Below, piece after piece: positions 57,159 to 64,000 of a DNA stretch of 64,000 nucleotides. The notes beneath the pieces were generated by a model, which saw nothing but the letters and a program-made list of their open reading frames with translations, did no database searches and was not told the DNA's origin. A program made the translations under genes and the position numbers. Position 1 is the stretch's first letter. Every line of letters begins with the position of its first letter. Source of the DNA: Qipengyuania aurantiaca (GTDB taxonomy: Bacteria; Pseudomonadota; Alphaproteobacteria; Sphingomonadales; Sphingomonadaceae); NCBI RefSeq assembly GCF_019711375.1, contig NZ_CP081295.1:2331001-2395000 (forward strand). Direction: 5' to 3'.

Positions 57159-58526
57159 ATGCCTTTGAAAGACTTTATCGAGCAAAACCAGCGGCCGGCG
57201 ATGGAGCATCGCCGGATACAGCTTTACGCAGCGCTATTCCTGTTCGACATCGCGATTCTGTTTGGCAGCTTCTGGTTGTCGGCAGCTATCCTGGTTGGTC
57301 AGACACCATCGATGCGCGCGATCCAGGTGATGCAGTTCACGATCCCGATCTTCGTCGTCATCGCGATCTACAATCGCCTCTATTCGATCCAGACCCTCGA
57401 AAACCTGCGCCATGCCTTGACCAGGCTCGCCATGACGCTTGCTGTTTCGGCGATGCTGTTCCTGGTCATGACCTTCTACGTGGGATCGACCACTGACTTT
57501 GCGCGCCTGACCTTCTCGACAGCGATCGTCATGGCATTCGTCGCCATGTTGCTGGTGCGGAGCGTGTTTTACTGGAACGTGCGGCGCAATTTTGCCGGGA
57601 GGGTCTCCAACGTTCTCATTATCGAGGACGGCGGTCCCCACATCGACTTGCCGGGTGCCGGCCGGGTCACTGCTGACAGTGCCATGGTCGAGAACGCCCA
57701 TACGGACCCCGAAGCGCTTGATCTGCTCGGGCGCACCATGCGCGATATGGACCGTGTCATCGTCAGCTGTCCGATCGAGCGGCGCGTGTTCTGGACCCGG
57801 ATAATGCGCGCGGCCGGGGTGCACGGCGAAGTCGTTTCCGAGGCGTTGCAGGAACTCGGCGCGCTGGCGCTCGAGCGTGAGCACGGCTGGTCTTTCCTGG
57901 TCGTATCTGCAGGCCCATTGGGGTTGCGTGCGCGCCTGACCAAACGCGTGATCGATCTCGCCTTCACTCTGCCGGCGGTCATCCTGCTCTCGCCGCTCTT
58001 CCTGATCGTGGCGCTGTTGATCAAGCTGGAGGACGGCGGGCCGGTGTTCTTCGTGCAGCCGCGGATGGGGCAGGGCAATGTCATGTTCGACATGCTGAAA
58101 TTCCGTTCGATGAAAGTGGCCAAGCTCGATTCGGAGGGCGCACGCTCGACTTCGCGCGATGACGACAGGGTGACGCGGATCGGCAAAATCATTCGCCGCA
58201 CAAGTATTGATGAGCTTCCGCAACTGTTGAACGTGCTGCGTTCCGAAATGAGCCTTGTGGGGCCACGCCCTCATGCGCTCGGATCGCTCGCCAACGAGAA
58301 GCTCTTCTGGGAAATCGACAGCAATTACTGGCAGCGGCATTCGCTGAAGCCGGGTCTCACCGGACTGGCACAGGTGCGCGGATTCCGCGGCGCGACGGAG
58401 ACCGAAGGGCATTTGACGGACCGCCTGGGAGCTGACCTCGAATACATCCGGAACTGGTCGCCGCTGGGCGATTTGAAGATCATATTCGCGACCGCTAAAG
58501 TACTCGTGCATCCGAATGCATACTAA
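57159..58526 (+). CDS. Polyprenyl glycosylphosphotransferase (WcaJ-like), exopolysaccharide initiator
   Basis: A 455-residue protein with four or five membrane helices in the first 200 residues, a nucleotide-binding-like middle and a C-terminal bacterial sugar transferase domain. The last contains KRVIDLAFTLPAVILLSPLF, KFRSMKV, GKIIRRTSIDELPQLLNVL, EMSLVGPRPH and KPGLTGLAQVRGFRG. It attaches the first sugar phosphate to undecaprenyl phosphate. ATG 57159 has GGAACGA upstream; ATG 57120 would add 13 residues. It heads a cluster of polysaccharide genes on the plus strand. Confidence 0.92.
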   Translation: MPLKDFIEQNQRPAMEHRRIQLYAALFLFDIAILFGSFWLSAAILVGQTPSMRAIQVMQFTIPIFVVIAIYNRLYSIQTLENLRHALTRLAMTLAVSAMLFLVMTFYVGSTTDFARLTFSTAIVMAFVAMLLVRSVFYWNVRRNFAGRVSNVLIIEDGGPHIDLPGAGRVTADSAMVENAHTDPEALDLLGRTMRDMDRVIVSCPIERRVFWTRIMRAAGVHGEVVSEALQELGALALEREHGWSFLVVSAGPLGLRARLTKRVIDLAFTLPAVILLSPLFLIVALLIKLEDGGPVFFVQPRMGQGNVMFDMLKFRSMKVAKLDSEGARSTSRDDDRVTRIGKIIRRTSIDELPQLLNVLRSEMSLVGPRPHALGSLANEKLFWEIDSNYWQRHSLKPGLTGLAQVRGFRGATETEGHLTDRLGADLEYIRNWSPLGDLKIIFATAKVLVHPNAY

Positions 58527-58722
58527 CCGTAAGGTGATGCAAAAATGTCAGTTTTCACTAAATTGTGAGAACTCAGGAACAATCCGGGCTTGGCATCTTT
58601 GGTGTCCTGTGCGAGCGCAAGGAAAGCGCTCGTAGTCGGAATTTAACCGGTTGCGCTTAGGGCGTAATGTTGCTAGCGAGCCAATTGAATTCTCGTAAGA
58701 AGAAAAAACTAGGAGATTACCT

Positions 58723-58986
58723 ATGAAGACCAGCCGCCTTCTTTCGGGCCTCGGTGCAGTCGCAATGGCCGTTGCGCCCGTCGCGGCTCAGGCCGGTACC
58801 CGTGCTGCCGACACCGGCGCCATTGCTGTCCAGCCCGTCAAGATGTCGAGTGTTGAGCGTGGTGCCGAAGCTGCGACTTCGGAAAGCGAACTTGGTGGCT
58901 CGGCCACCATCCTCGCTGTTCTCGCTGCTGTCGCTGTGATCCTCGGCATTATCATCGCTGTCGATGACGATGACACTACCGATTAA
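58723..58986 (+). CDS. Small exported protein with an acidic tail in the EPS cluster
   Basis: An 87-residue protein: signal peptide MKTSRLLSGLGAVAMAVAPV ending AQA, a 40-residue polar part, and a hydrophobic helix ILAVLAAVAVILGIIIAV followed by DDDDTTD. AGGAGAT lies 7 bases before the ATG. A strong terminator starts 21 bases after the stop, so it is a separately transcribed, probably abundant transcript. The Asp-tail after a helix is a striking ending. No known family is recognised; placement suggests a role in surface polysaccharide or envelope. Confidence 0.72.
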   Translation: MKTSRLLSGLGAVAMAVAPVAAQAGTRAADTGAIAVQPVKMSSVERGAEAATSESELGGSATILAVLAAVAVILGIIIAVDDDDTTD

Positions 58987-59007
58987 TTGAACGGTTTTCG
59001 ATTCGAA

Positions 59008-59040
59008 CCCCGCTGGTTATAGAAACCGGCGGGGTTTTTT
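59008..59040 (+). terminator. Rho-independent terminator after the small exported protein
   Basis: CCCCGCTGGTT and AACCGGCGGGG pair over eleven bases with one wobble, followed by six T. It ends right before the next open frame, so it can attenuate read-through into the polysaccharide operon. Confidence 0.85.
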
Positions 59041-59085
59041 ATGCCCGCTAGCAACGTCGGCGATAATCAAGTTCAGAACGGGTTG

Positions 59086-60435
59086 ATGCGAAGCAAATCG
59101 TCTTCAGATCGAATCTATGCCCAGATCAGGGAATTCGGGTTTTCGCTCGCTATATTTCTTTTGATTGCACTTATTTTGGGTGGTGGTGGAATTCGTCATG
59201 GTCTGACCAATCTGTTCGTGCAGCTTGGTGGGCTTGCGCTTCTTCTGTTGTGGCCGGACAAGATCGGTCAATTCCTTTCAAAAGCGCCGAAGGGCCTGAT
59301 TGTTCTCGTTGCAGCCACAGTGCTTTTGCCTGTGATGCAATTGGTGCCTTTGCCGCCTGAGGTCTGGAAGGCGCTGCCTGGGCGTGAAATGGCGCTTGAA
59401 AGCCGGGCACTTGTCCATGCCGAAAACGACTGGTTCCCGCTCACGCTCGACCGAGGGCGAACTATAACAGCCTTATTTGCGCTGGCGGGTCCGCTGGCAG
59501 TGATAGTAACGTATCGCTTTGGCTCGAAGAAAGCGTCCCATGCGGGGCTGGGAATTTTGGCCGGACTAGCAATTCTGCAGCTGGCATACGGGGTTCTTCA
59601 GCTTGCCGTGGGCGGAGACGCTCTGTTGCTCTATGAAACGAATAGCGAGGGCCGCTTTTATGGCTTCTTTGTGGGCCACATCGCCAGCGGTCTTTTCCTG
59701 GTGATCGGCTTGTGCGCGCTCATCGGCCTGTACGAGGTTTCGAATAAATCCACAGTGCGGACCACGTTGTTTATTGCCTTCAGCATTTTGCTGGTGATCG
59801 GGGTCATTTTGACGAATTCTCGATCGGCTGTTGCCTTGCTGTGCCTGCCAGGCCTTTGGGCTCTGATAATCGCGGTGCGGCGCGTTATGGCCTTACCTTC
59901 CAGAAAACGATGGGTCTCACTTGGCGCAGCTCTATTTGCTTTAGTCGGGGCGGGAATGCTGATGGCAACCAACAACCGATTGGATCAGACGTGGGAGCGC
60001 TTCGAAGACTTCGAAGATTCGCGGCCCGACATCTGGGCAGATACAGTGGTGGGAATTGAGCGTTACTGGCCTGTCGGAAGTGGAATGGGCACCTTCGACG
60101 AGGTATTTCAGGTGGAAGAATCACTCGAGGCGCTAATCACCAAAAAAGCGGCTCGGGCCCATAACGAATATCTGGAGATATTGCTCGAAGCGGGCATTTT
60201 CGGAGTAGCACTCGTCATCGCTTGGCTGCTTTATCTGCTTTACGCGATCATCTGCGGTTTGAGGACTGTTCAGGCTCCCGTCACGCTTGCGGCGGCATTG
60301 GCTGGATCGTGCATCGCGCTTCAGGCTCTGCTCTATTTCCCGCTGCGGAATATGGCCGAGTTATGCGTTGCAGGACTCCTCGTGGCTCTGCTAACGGCGC
60401 CATTGACGACGAAGAGGGATCGTAAAATTGCCTAA
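59086..60435 (+). CDS. O-antigen ligase/polymerase-like membrane protein
   Basis: A 449-residue protein with about twelve membrane helices. The large periplasmic loop in the Wzy_C/O-antigen ligase domain holds NSRSAVALLCLPGLWALI, SRPDIWADTVVGIERYWPVG with GSGMGTFDEVFQ and RAHNEYLEILLEAGIFG, the typical family pattern. It should polymerise or ligate lipid-linked glycans. ATG 59086 is preferred since ATG 59041 abuts the terminator's T run; the latter remains possible with GCGGGG upstream. Its end overlaps the Wza-like gene by 8 bases. Confidence 0.87.
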   Translation: MRSKSSSDRIYAQIREFGFSLAIFLLIALILGGGGIRHGLTNLFVQLGGLALLLLWPDKIGQFLSKAPKGLIVLVAATVLLPVMQLVPLPPEVWKALPGREMALESRALVHAENDWFPLTLDRGRTITALFALAGPLAVIVTYRFGSKKASHAGLGILAGLAILQLAYGVLQLAVGGDALLLYETNSEGRFYGFFVGHIASGLFLVIGLCALIGLYEVSNKSTVRTTLFIAFSILLVIGVILTNSRSAVALLCLPGLWALIIAVRRVMALPSRKRWVSLGAALFALVGAGMLMATNNRLDQTWERFEDFEDSRPDIWADTVVGIERYWPVGSGMGTFDEVFQVEESLEALITKKAARAHNEYLEILLEAGIFGVALVIAWLLYLLYAIICGLRTVQAPVTLAAALAGSCIALQALLYFPLRNMAELCVAGLLVALLTAPLTTKRDRKIA

Positions 60436-61117
60436 GACTACCCGCGCTGCTCTTGCCGCATCGACACTGCTGCTTGCTGGCTGTTTTAGCCCGTCCAGCG
60501 ACTTACCGAAGGGCGAACTCGCTTATCGGACCATGCCCGCTGCGAGTGATAAGATCGGGGCTCAGGAGTACAGGATTGGTGTGCTGGATACCCTCTCTAT
60601 ACGCGTCTTCCAAGAGAGTGAGCTTACGTTTGACGAGCTCTCAGTCAATTCGGCTGGAACGATCAACTTCCCTTTCATTGGCGAAATGACCGCGATCGGT
60701 AAAACGCCAATCGAACTCAGTCGAGAAATCGAGGCGGGCTTGGGGTCCCGTTACATTCGCGACCCACAGGTCGTGGTTGGCGTGGTCAGTTCCGCGGCGC
60801 AGCGTGTGACAGTAGACGGTGAGGTGGAGCAGCCTGGTGTCTACGAAATTGCAGGTACATCCTCATTGCTTGAATCGGTGGCGCGTGCGCGAGGGATAAC
60901 TTCAGTCGGAGTAGATGATGAGGTTATCATTTTCCGCATGATCAATGGTGAACGTCATGGAGCCATCTTCGATCTGAAAGCAATTCGTGAGGGGCGGGCA
61001 GACGATCCCGAAGTGCTGGGTGGAGATCGTATTGTGGTTGGCTATTCGGCTCTGCGGGGAACTTGGCAAAGCTTCCTGCGAGCTGCACCGCTTTTCAACG
61101 CGTTCACAAGGTTCTGA
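60428..61117 (+). CDS. Polysaccharide export lipoprotein (Wza/ExoF-like)
   Basis: A 229-residue protein starting at TTG 60428 with a lipobox (LLLAGC). The poly-export domain reads YRIGVLDTLSIRVF, DELSVNSAGTINFPFIGEM and RYIRDPQVVVGVV; a SLBB-type segment follows (QRVTVDGEVEQPGVYEI). It forms the outer-membrane export channel for capsular or exopolysaccharide. It is short compared with E. coli Wza (379), having one SLBB-like repeat. The gene overlaps the ligase-like gene and lies 3 bases before the kinase gene. Confidence 0.92.
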   Translation: MPKTTRAALAASTLLLAGCFSPSSDLPKGELAYRTMPAASDKIGAQEYRIGVLDTLSIRVFQESELTFDELSVNSAGTINFPFIGEMTAIGKTPIELSREIEAGLGSRYIRDPQVVVGVVSSAAQRVTVDGEVEQPGVYEIAGTSSLLESVARARGITSVGVDDEVIIFRMINGERHGAIFDLKAIREGRADDPEVLGGDRIVVGYSALRGTWQSFLRAAPLFNAFTRF

Positions 61118-61120
61118 TAA

Positions 61121-63364
61121 TTGACAACTGGCTATCTCATCGAAAACTCGCAGGGTCACGATCCTATGAGAGATGGAAGTGCTCGGGATTCAAGTGGCTC
61201 GGCCGGGGTGACTGACGATGTCTTTTTCGACATCGATTTGCGCCGCGTCGGTGCTGCGGTGCGTCGCAACATTCTCGGTATAGTTGCGTTCATCGTTCTC
61301 GCACTCGTTGCTGGGGTTTTGGTTACCCTATTGATGCGTCCGCAATACGTTGCAACCTCGCAGGTCCTGATTGAGCAAACTACTGACGCGATTATCGAAG
61401 GGGCCGAAACACAATCTAGTGTTCCAATGCAAGAAACCGAAAGGTTCCTGCAGACGCAGGTCGATGTGATCCAAAGCCGAAGTTTGGCGGAGCGGGTTGT
61501 CGAGGCTGAAAACCTCGCTGCCAGGGAAGACTTCTATACCGCTCAGGGCAAAGACATTCCACAGTTGGAATCGCTTCCAGGAACTGGTTATGGTGGCAGC
61601 GAAGGTCTCGCTCGCTTTCGTCGTGATATGGCGACTGATATGGTGCTGGAAGGCCTTACTGCTACTTTGCCGATCGACAGTCGTTTAGTATCAATCAATT
61701 TCCAAAGCGGTGACGCTGCGATCGCAGCTGAATTGGCAAATTCGATTGCGCGGAATTTTATCGAAAGTAATCTAGCCCGTAAATTCGACAGTAGCGCATA
61801 TGCGCGCGAGTTTCTCGCGCAACAGCTCGAGGACGCTCGCAATAAGCTCGAGCAGAGCGAAAAAGATCTTAACTCCTTCTCCCGCGCGGCGGGCCTGATC
61901 CGCATAAGTGGCAGGGGGCAGAACGCTGACCAGGAAACCACTCTTTCGGTTACGAACGAGACATTGCAACAGCTCAACTCCGCTGCTGCACAAGCAACCG
62001 CTGATCGCATAGCGGCCCAGAACACATGGGAGGCGATTGAAAGTGAGCCAATTGGTTCGATACCGCAAGTTCTACAAAATCCAGCGTATAGCCAGTTGGT
62101 ACGCGAGCGCGCCGTAGCTGAATCACGCCTCGCCGAAGAGCGGACGCGACACCTAGATGAACATCCGAATGTCCAAGCGCTGCAGGCGCAAGTTGACCAA
62201 ATAAATAGGCAGCTACAACAGGTCGGAACTTCGATCAAAAATTCGGTTGAATTAAATTATCGATCCGTTCGCGATCGAGAATCGCAGATCAAAAGTCAAG
62301 TCTCGGAAGTACGCGACTTTGCTCTCGATGAACAGGATCGGGGAGTACAGTACAACGTTTTGAAGCGTGTCGCTGAAACTGACCGCGCGCTCTACAACAC
62401 TTTGCTAACCCGATTTAATGAACTAAGTGCCACAGCAGGTGCGACGTCGAACAACGTTTCGTTGGTGGACTCAGCCCAGACGCCACGGGTACCCTCCTCA
62501 CCGAGCCTCTTGCTTAATATGCTGATTTCCTTGCTTGGCGGGGTAATGCTGGCAGCCGCGTTTGTTTTCTTGCGAGAGCAGTTCGACGAGGTCCTCCGCA
62601 CACCGGAAGATGTTGAACGCAAAGTTGGTATTCCGCTGCTCGGGCTGATTCCCTTGGTTCAAGGTGGTAATCCGGCCGAGGATCTTGACGATCCCAAGTC
62701 CCCGGCCAGCGAATCTTATCAATCACTCGTTACGAACCTTCGGTACAGTACGGGGGAGGGCATACCGCGCACGCTTATGGTCACCTCGGCGCAAGCTGGG
62801 GAGGGCAAGACAACTTCGGCAGGAAAGCTCGCACTGGAATTTGCGGAGTTGGGCCGTAAGACGCTGCTGCTCGATGCAGATTTGCGCCGACCGACCCTTC
62901 ATCGCAAACTGCCGAACAAGGACCAGGTGGGTTTCACCACCGTTCTTGCCGGAGAACGGACTATCGACGAAGTTCTTGTTCGCTCGGACAATCCGAACCT
63001 GACCTATATGACAGCGCTTCCTATACCGCCCGATCCAGCCTCTCTGCTTGCCAGCATCAATTTCAATGAATTAATTGCCGATTTGCTCACGCGTTTCGAC
63101 AGCATCGTTTTTGACGCTCCGCCGATGCTCGGACTGTCTGACGCACCCACTATTGCCGCTCATACCGATGCTGTTCTTATCGTGATTGACGCTGAGAAGG
63201 GCAATCGCGGCGCGGTCAAGACAGCGCTCGGCCGCCTGGCTATGGTCAAGGCGAACGTGATCGGCGCTATCTTAACCAAATTCAATCCGCGCAATGTTAG
63301 CGGCGAATACTCTTATTACGGCACCGATTACTATACATATGAATCGATGGCGGACGAACGGTGA
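61121..63364 (+). CDS. Polysaccharide co-polymerase tyrosine autokinase (Wzc/ExoP-like)
   Basis: A 747-residue protein starting at TTG 61121 (ATG 61166 is an alternative). A Wzz domain with a first helix near residue 55, a coiled-coil periplasmic part (about 200 to 420), and a second helix (about 465-485) lead to a BY-kinase domain. Walker A is GEGKTT at 560-565, A' is LLLDADLRRPT and Walker B is SIVFDAPPMLGL. The tail YSYYGTDYYTYES holds six tyrosines for autophosphorylation. It controls polymerisation and export together with the Wza-like protein. GTGA overlap couples it to the next gene. Confidence 0.93.
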   Translation: MTTGYLIENSQGHDPMRDGSARDSSGSAGVTDDVFFDIDLRRVGAAVRRNILGIVAFIVLALVAGVLVTLLMRPQYVATSQVLIEQTTDAIIEGAETQSSVPMQETERFLQTQVDVIQSRSLAERVVEAENLAAREDFYTAQGKDIPQLESLPGTGYGGSEGLARFRRDMATDMVLEGLTATLPIDSRLVSINFQSGDAAIAAELANSIARNFIESNLARKFDSSAYAREFLAQQLEDARNKLEQSEKDLNSFSRAAGLIRISGRGQNADQETTLSVTNETLQQLNSAAAQATADRIAAQNTWEAIESEPIGSIPQVLQNPAYSQLVRERAVAESRLAEERTRHLDEHPNVQALQAQVDQINRQLQQVGTSIKNSVELNYRSVRDRESQIKSQVSEVRDFALDEQDRGVQYNVLKRVAETDRALYNTLLTRFNELSATAGATSNNVSLVDSAQTPRVPSSPSLLLNMLISLLGGVMLAAAFVFLREQFDEVLRTPEDVERKVGIPLLGLIPLVQGGNPAEDLDDPKSPASESYQSLVTNLRYSTGEGIPRTLMVTSAQAGEGKTTSAGKLALEFAELGRKTLLLDADLRRPTLHRKLPNKDQVGFTTVLAGERTIDEVLVRSDNPNLTYMTALPIPPDPASLLASINFNELIADLLTRFDSIVFDAPPMLGLSDAPTIAAHTDAVLIVIDAEKGNRGAVKTALGRLAMVKANVIGAILTKFNPRNVSGEYSYYGTDYYTYESMADER

Positions 63365-64000
63365 TCGAGGGCCGGAGCTGGCTTGGTTGGGGCTCAAGAG
63401 TAGCAATCTTTTTGGTGTTGGCTGCGGTAGCTGCGGTCTTTCAGATCGACCGTCATTCCAACACACGGCCAACATTGATGGTTTACGTGCCTCCAGGGAT
63501 TGGTGGCTTTGCCGACGCAAAAATTGGACGCTTACTCGCAATGCCTGCACCTCAGCTTGCGCTGGAGCGAACAGAAGCCTCACTTCGTCATCGTCCGATT
63601 GATGCGGGCACGCTGGCCGCCTTTGCCATGGCTGCTGTCGAAGCGGACGATCCCGATAGGGCTGGCCGTGCCTTAGGGTATGCAGCGAGCCGAGGCTGGC
63701 GTGATACCTACACGCAAATTATGGTAATCGGCAGCGCGATTTCAGAAGAAAACTGGATCATCGCTGCGCAGCGAATTGACGCTCTCACCCGGCTGCAGCG
63801 AGAGAAAGAAGCTATCTTTGCCTCATTAAGCATGATGCTTCCGTCCGCGCATGGGCGAGAGGCACTAGCAGCACGGCTCGAGGGAAGTAACACGCTTATG
63901 TTTGCGCTTGCCGATTTTCTCGGTGCCTACCCTAATTTCAGCGCGGAAGTGGCGGATACCCTAATCACCGCACGCGAGCGAGCGCCCCAAATGCCCTGCG
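63361..64000 (+). CDS. Partial membrane-anchored protein of the EPS operon (3' end outside window)
   Basis: An open frame from GTG 63361 overlapping the kinase stop (GTGA) and running past the window end, 213 residues visible. It begins VIEGRSWLGWGSRVAIFLVL, a single membrane anchor near residues 12-30, then PTLMVYVPPGIGGFADAKIG and helical segments (AAFAMAAVEADDPDRAGRA, ARLEGSNTLMFALADFLGAY). The helical part looks TPR-like. Position suggests an accessory protein of polysaccharide assembly. I do not recognise the family. Confidence 0.7.
   Translation, partial: MIEGRSWLGWGSRVAIFLVLAAVAAVFQIDRHSNTRPTLMVYVPPGIGGFADAKIGRLLAMPAPQLALERTEASLRHRPIDAGTLAAFAMAAVEADDPDRAGRALGYAASRGWRDTYTQIMVIGSAISEENWIIAAQRIDALTRLQREKEAIFASLSMMLPSAHGREALAARLEGSNTLMFALADFLGAYPNFSAEVADTLITARERAPQMPC

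Overview
The window looks like a chromosomal segment of an alphaproteobacterium of the order Sphingomonadales, most likely an Erythrobacteraceae-type marine or soil bacterium. This rests on overall gene content: a CckA hybrid kinase beside recA, GTTC-N7-GTTC type SOS boxes, an argG/rlpA block, RlmN, many TonB/lipoprotein envelope genes and a high-GC background. No rRNA, tRNA or CRISPR array was found. Almost all DNA is coding, in short operons with many ATGA or GTGA overlaps.

Layout. 1-4411: a cobalamin-type uptake operon (TonB receptor cut by the window edge, periplasmic binding lipoprotein, permease, ATPase, small conserved protein). 4423-8247: two secreted peptidases on the minus strand (S8 subtilase, M3 metallopeptidase). 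8395-13127: a minus-strand block with two GGDEF membrane proteins around a membrane-anchored GH24 muramidase, plus a ThpR-like phosphodiesterase and a lipoprotein. 13243-18560: uvrA with a clear SOS box, flanked by a decayed RTX/M10 C-terminal fragment on one side and by a second, in-frame remnant of a UvrA tail and a low-GC two-gene island (HEPN protein plus small acidic protein) on the other. 18561-22129: a terminase-small-subunit-like gene, rlpA, a 900-base gene-poor stretch, argG. 22286-25285: acyltransferase followed by a second low-GC island (membrane protein and a 287-residue protein of an uncharacterised family). 25520-37461: lipid, redox, translation and envelope genes (cfa-like, molybdopterin oxidoreductase/cytochrome b/SDR operon, MOSC, methyltransferase, rlmN, outer-membrane barrel, greB, slt). 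37557-43751: dapA, two tandem S9 peptidases, smpB, a DUF2062 gene. 43748-51858: cckA, recA with SOS box, GST, a methyltransferase broken by an amber codon, alaS. 51904-56921: CPA2 antiporter with a tiny partner gene, GNAT-nitrilase fusion, icd. 57159-64000: an exopolysaccharide cluster (polyprenyl glycosylphosphotransferase, small exported protein, O-antigen-ligase-like protein, Wza-like exporter, Wzc-like tyrosine autokinase, and a partial membrane-anchored protein running off the end).

Themes. DNA repair (uvrA, recA) is tied together by matching SOS boxes. The envelope dominates: uptake, peptidoglycan cleavage (rlpA, slt, GH24), peptidases and polysaccharide export. A short dispersed repeat of about 50 bases occurs three times in unrelated contexts (19014, 25436, 30792), once in-frame inside a gene. 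The most interesting unexplained items are the HEPN/acidic-protein pair beside the duplicated UvrA tail, the second low-GC island after the acyltransferase, the dispersed repeat, and the amber-interrupted methyltransferase.
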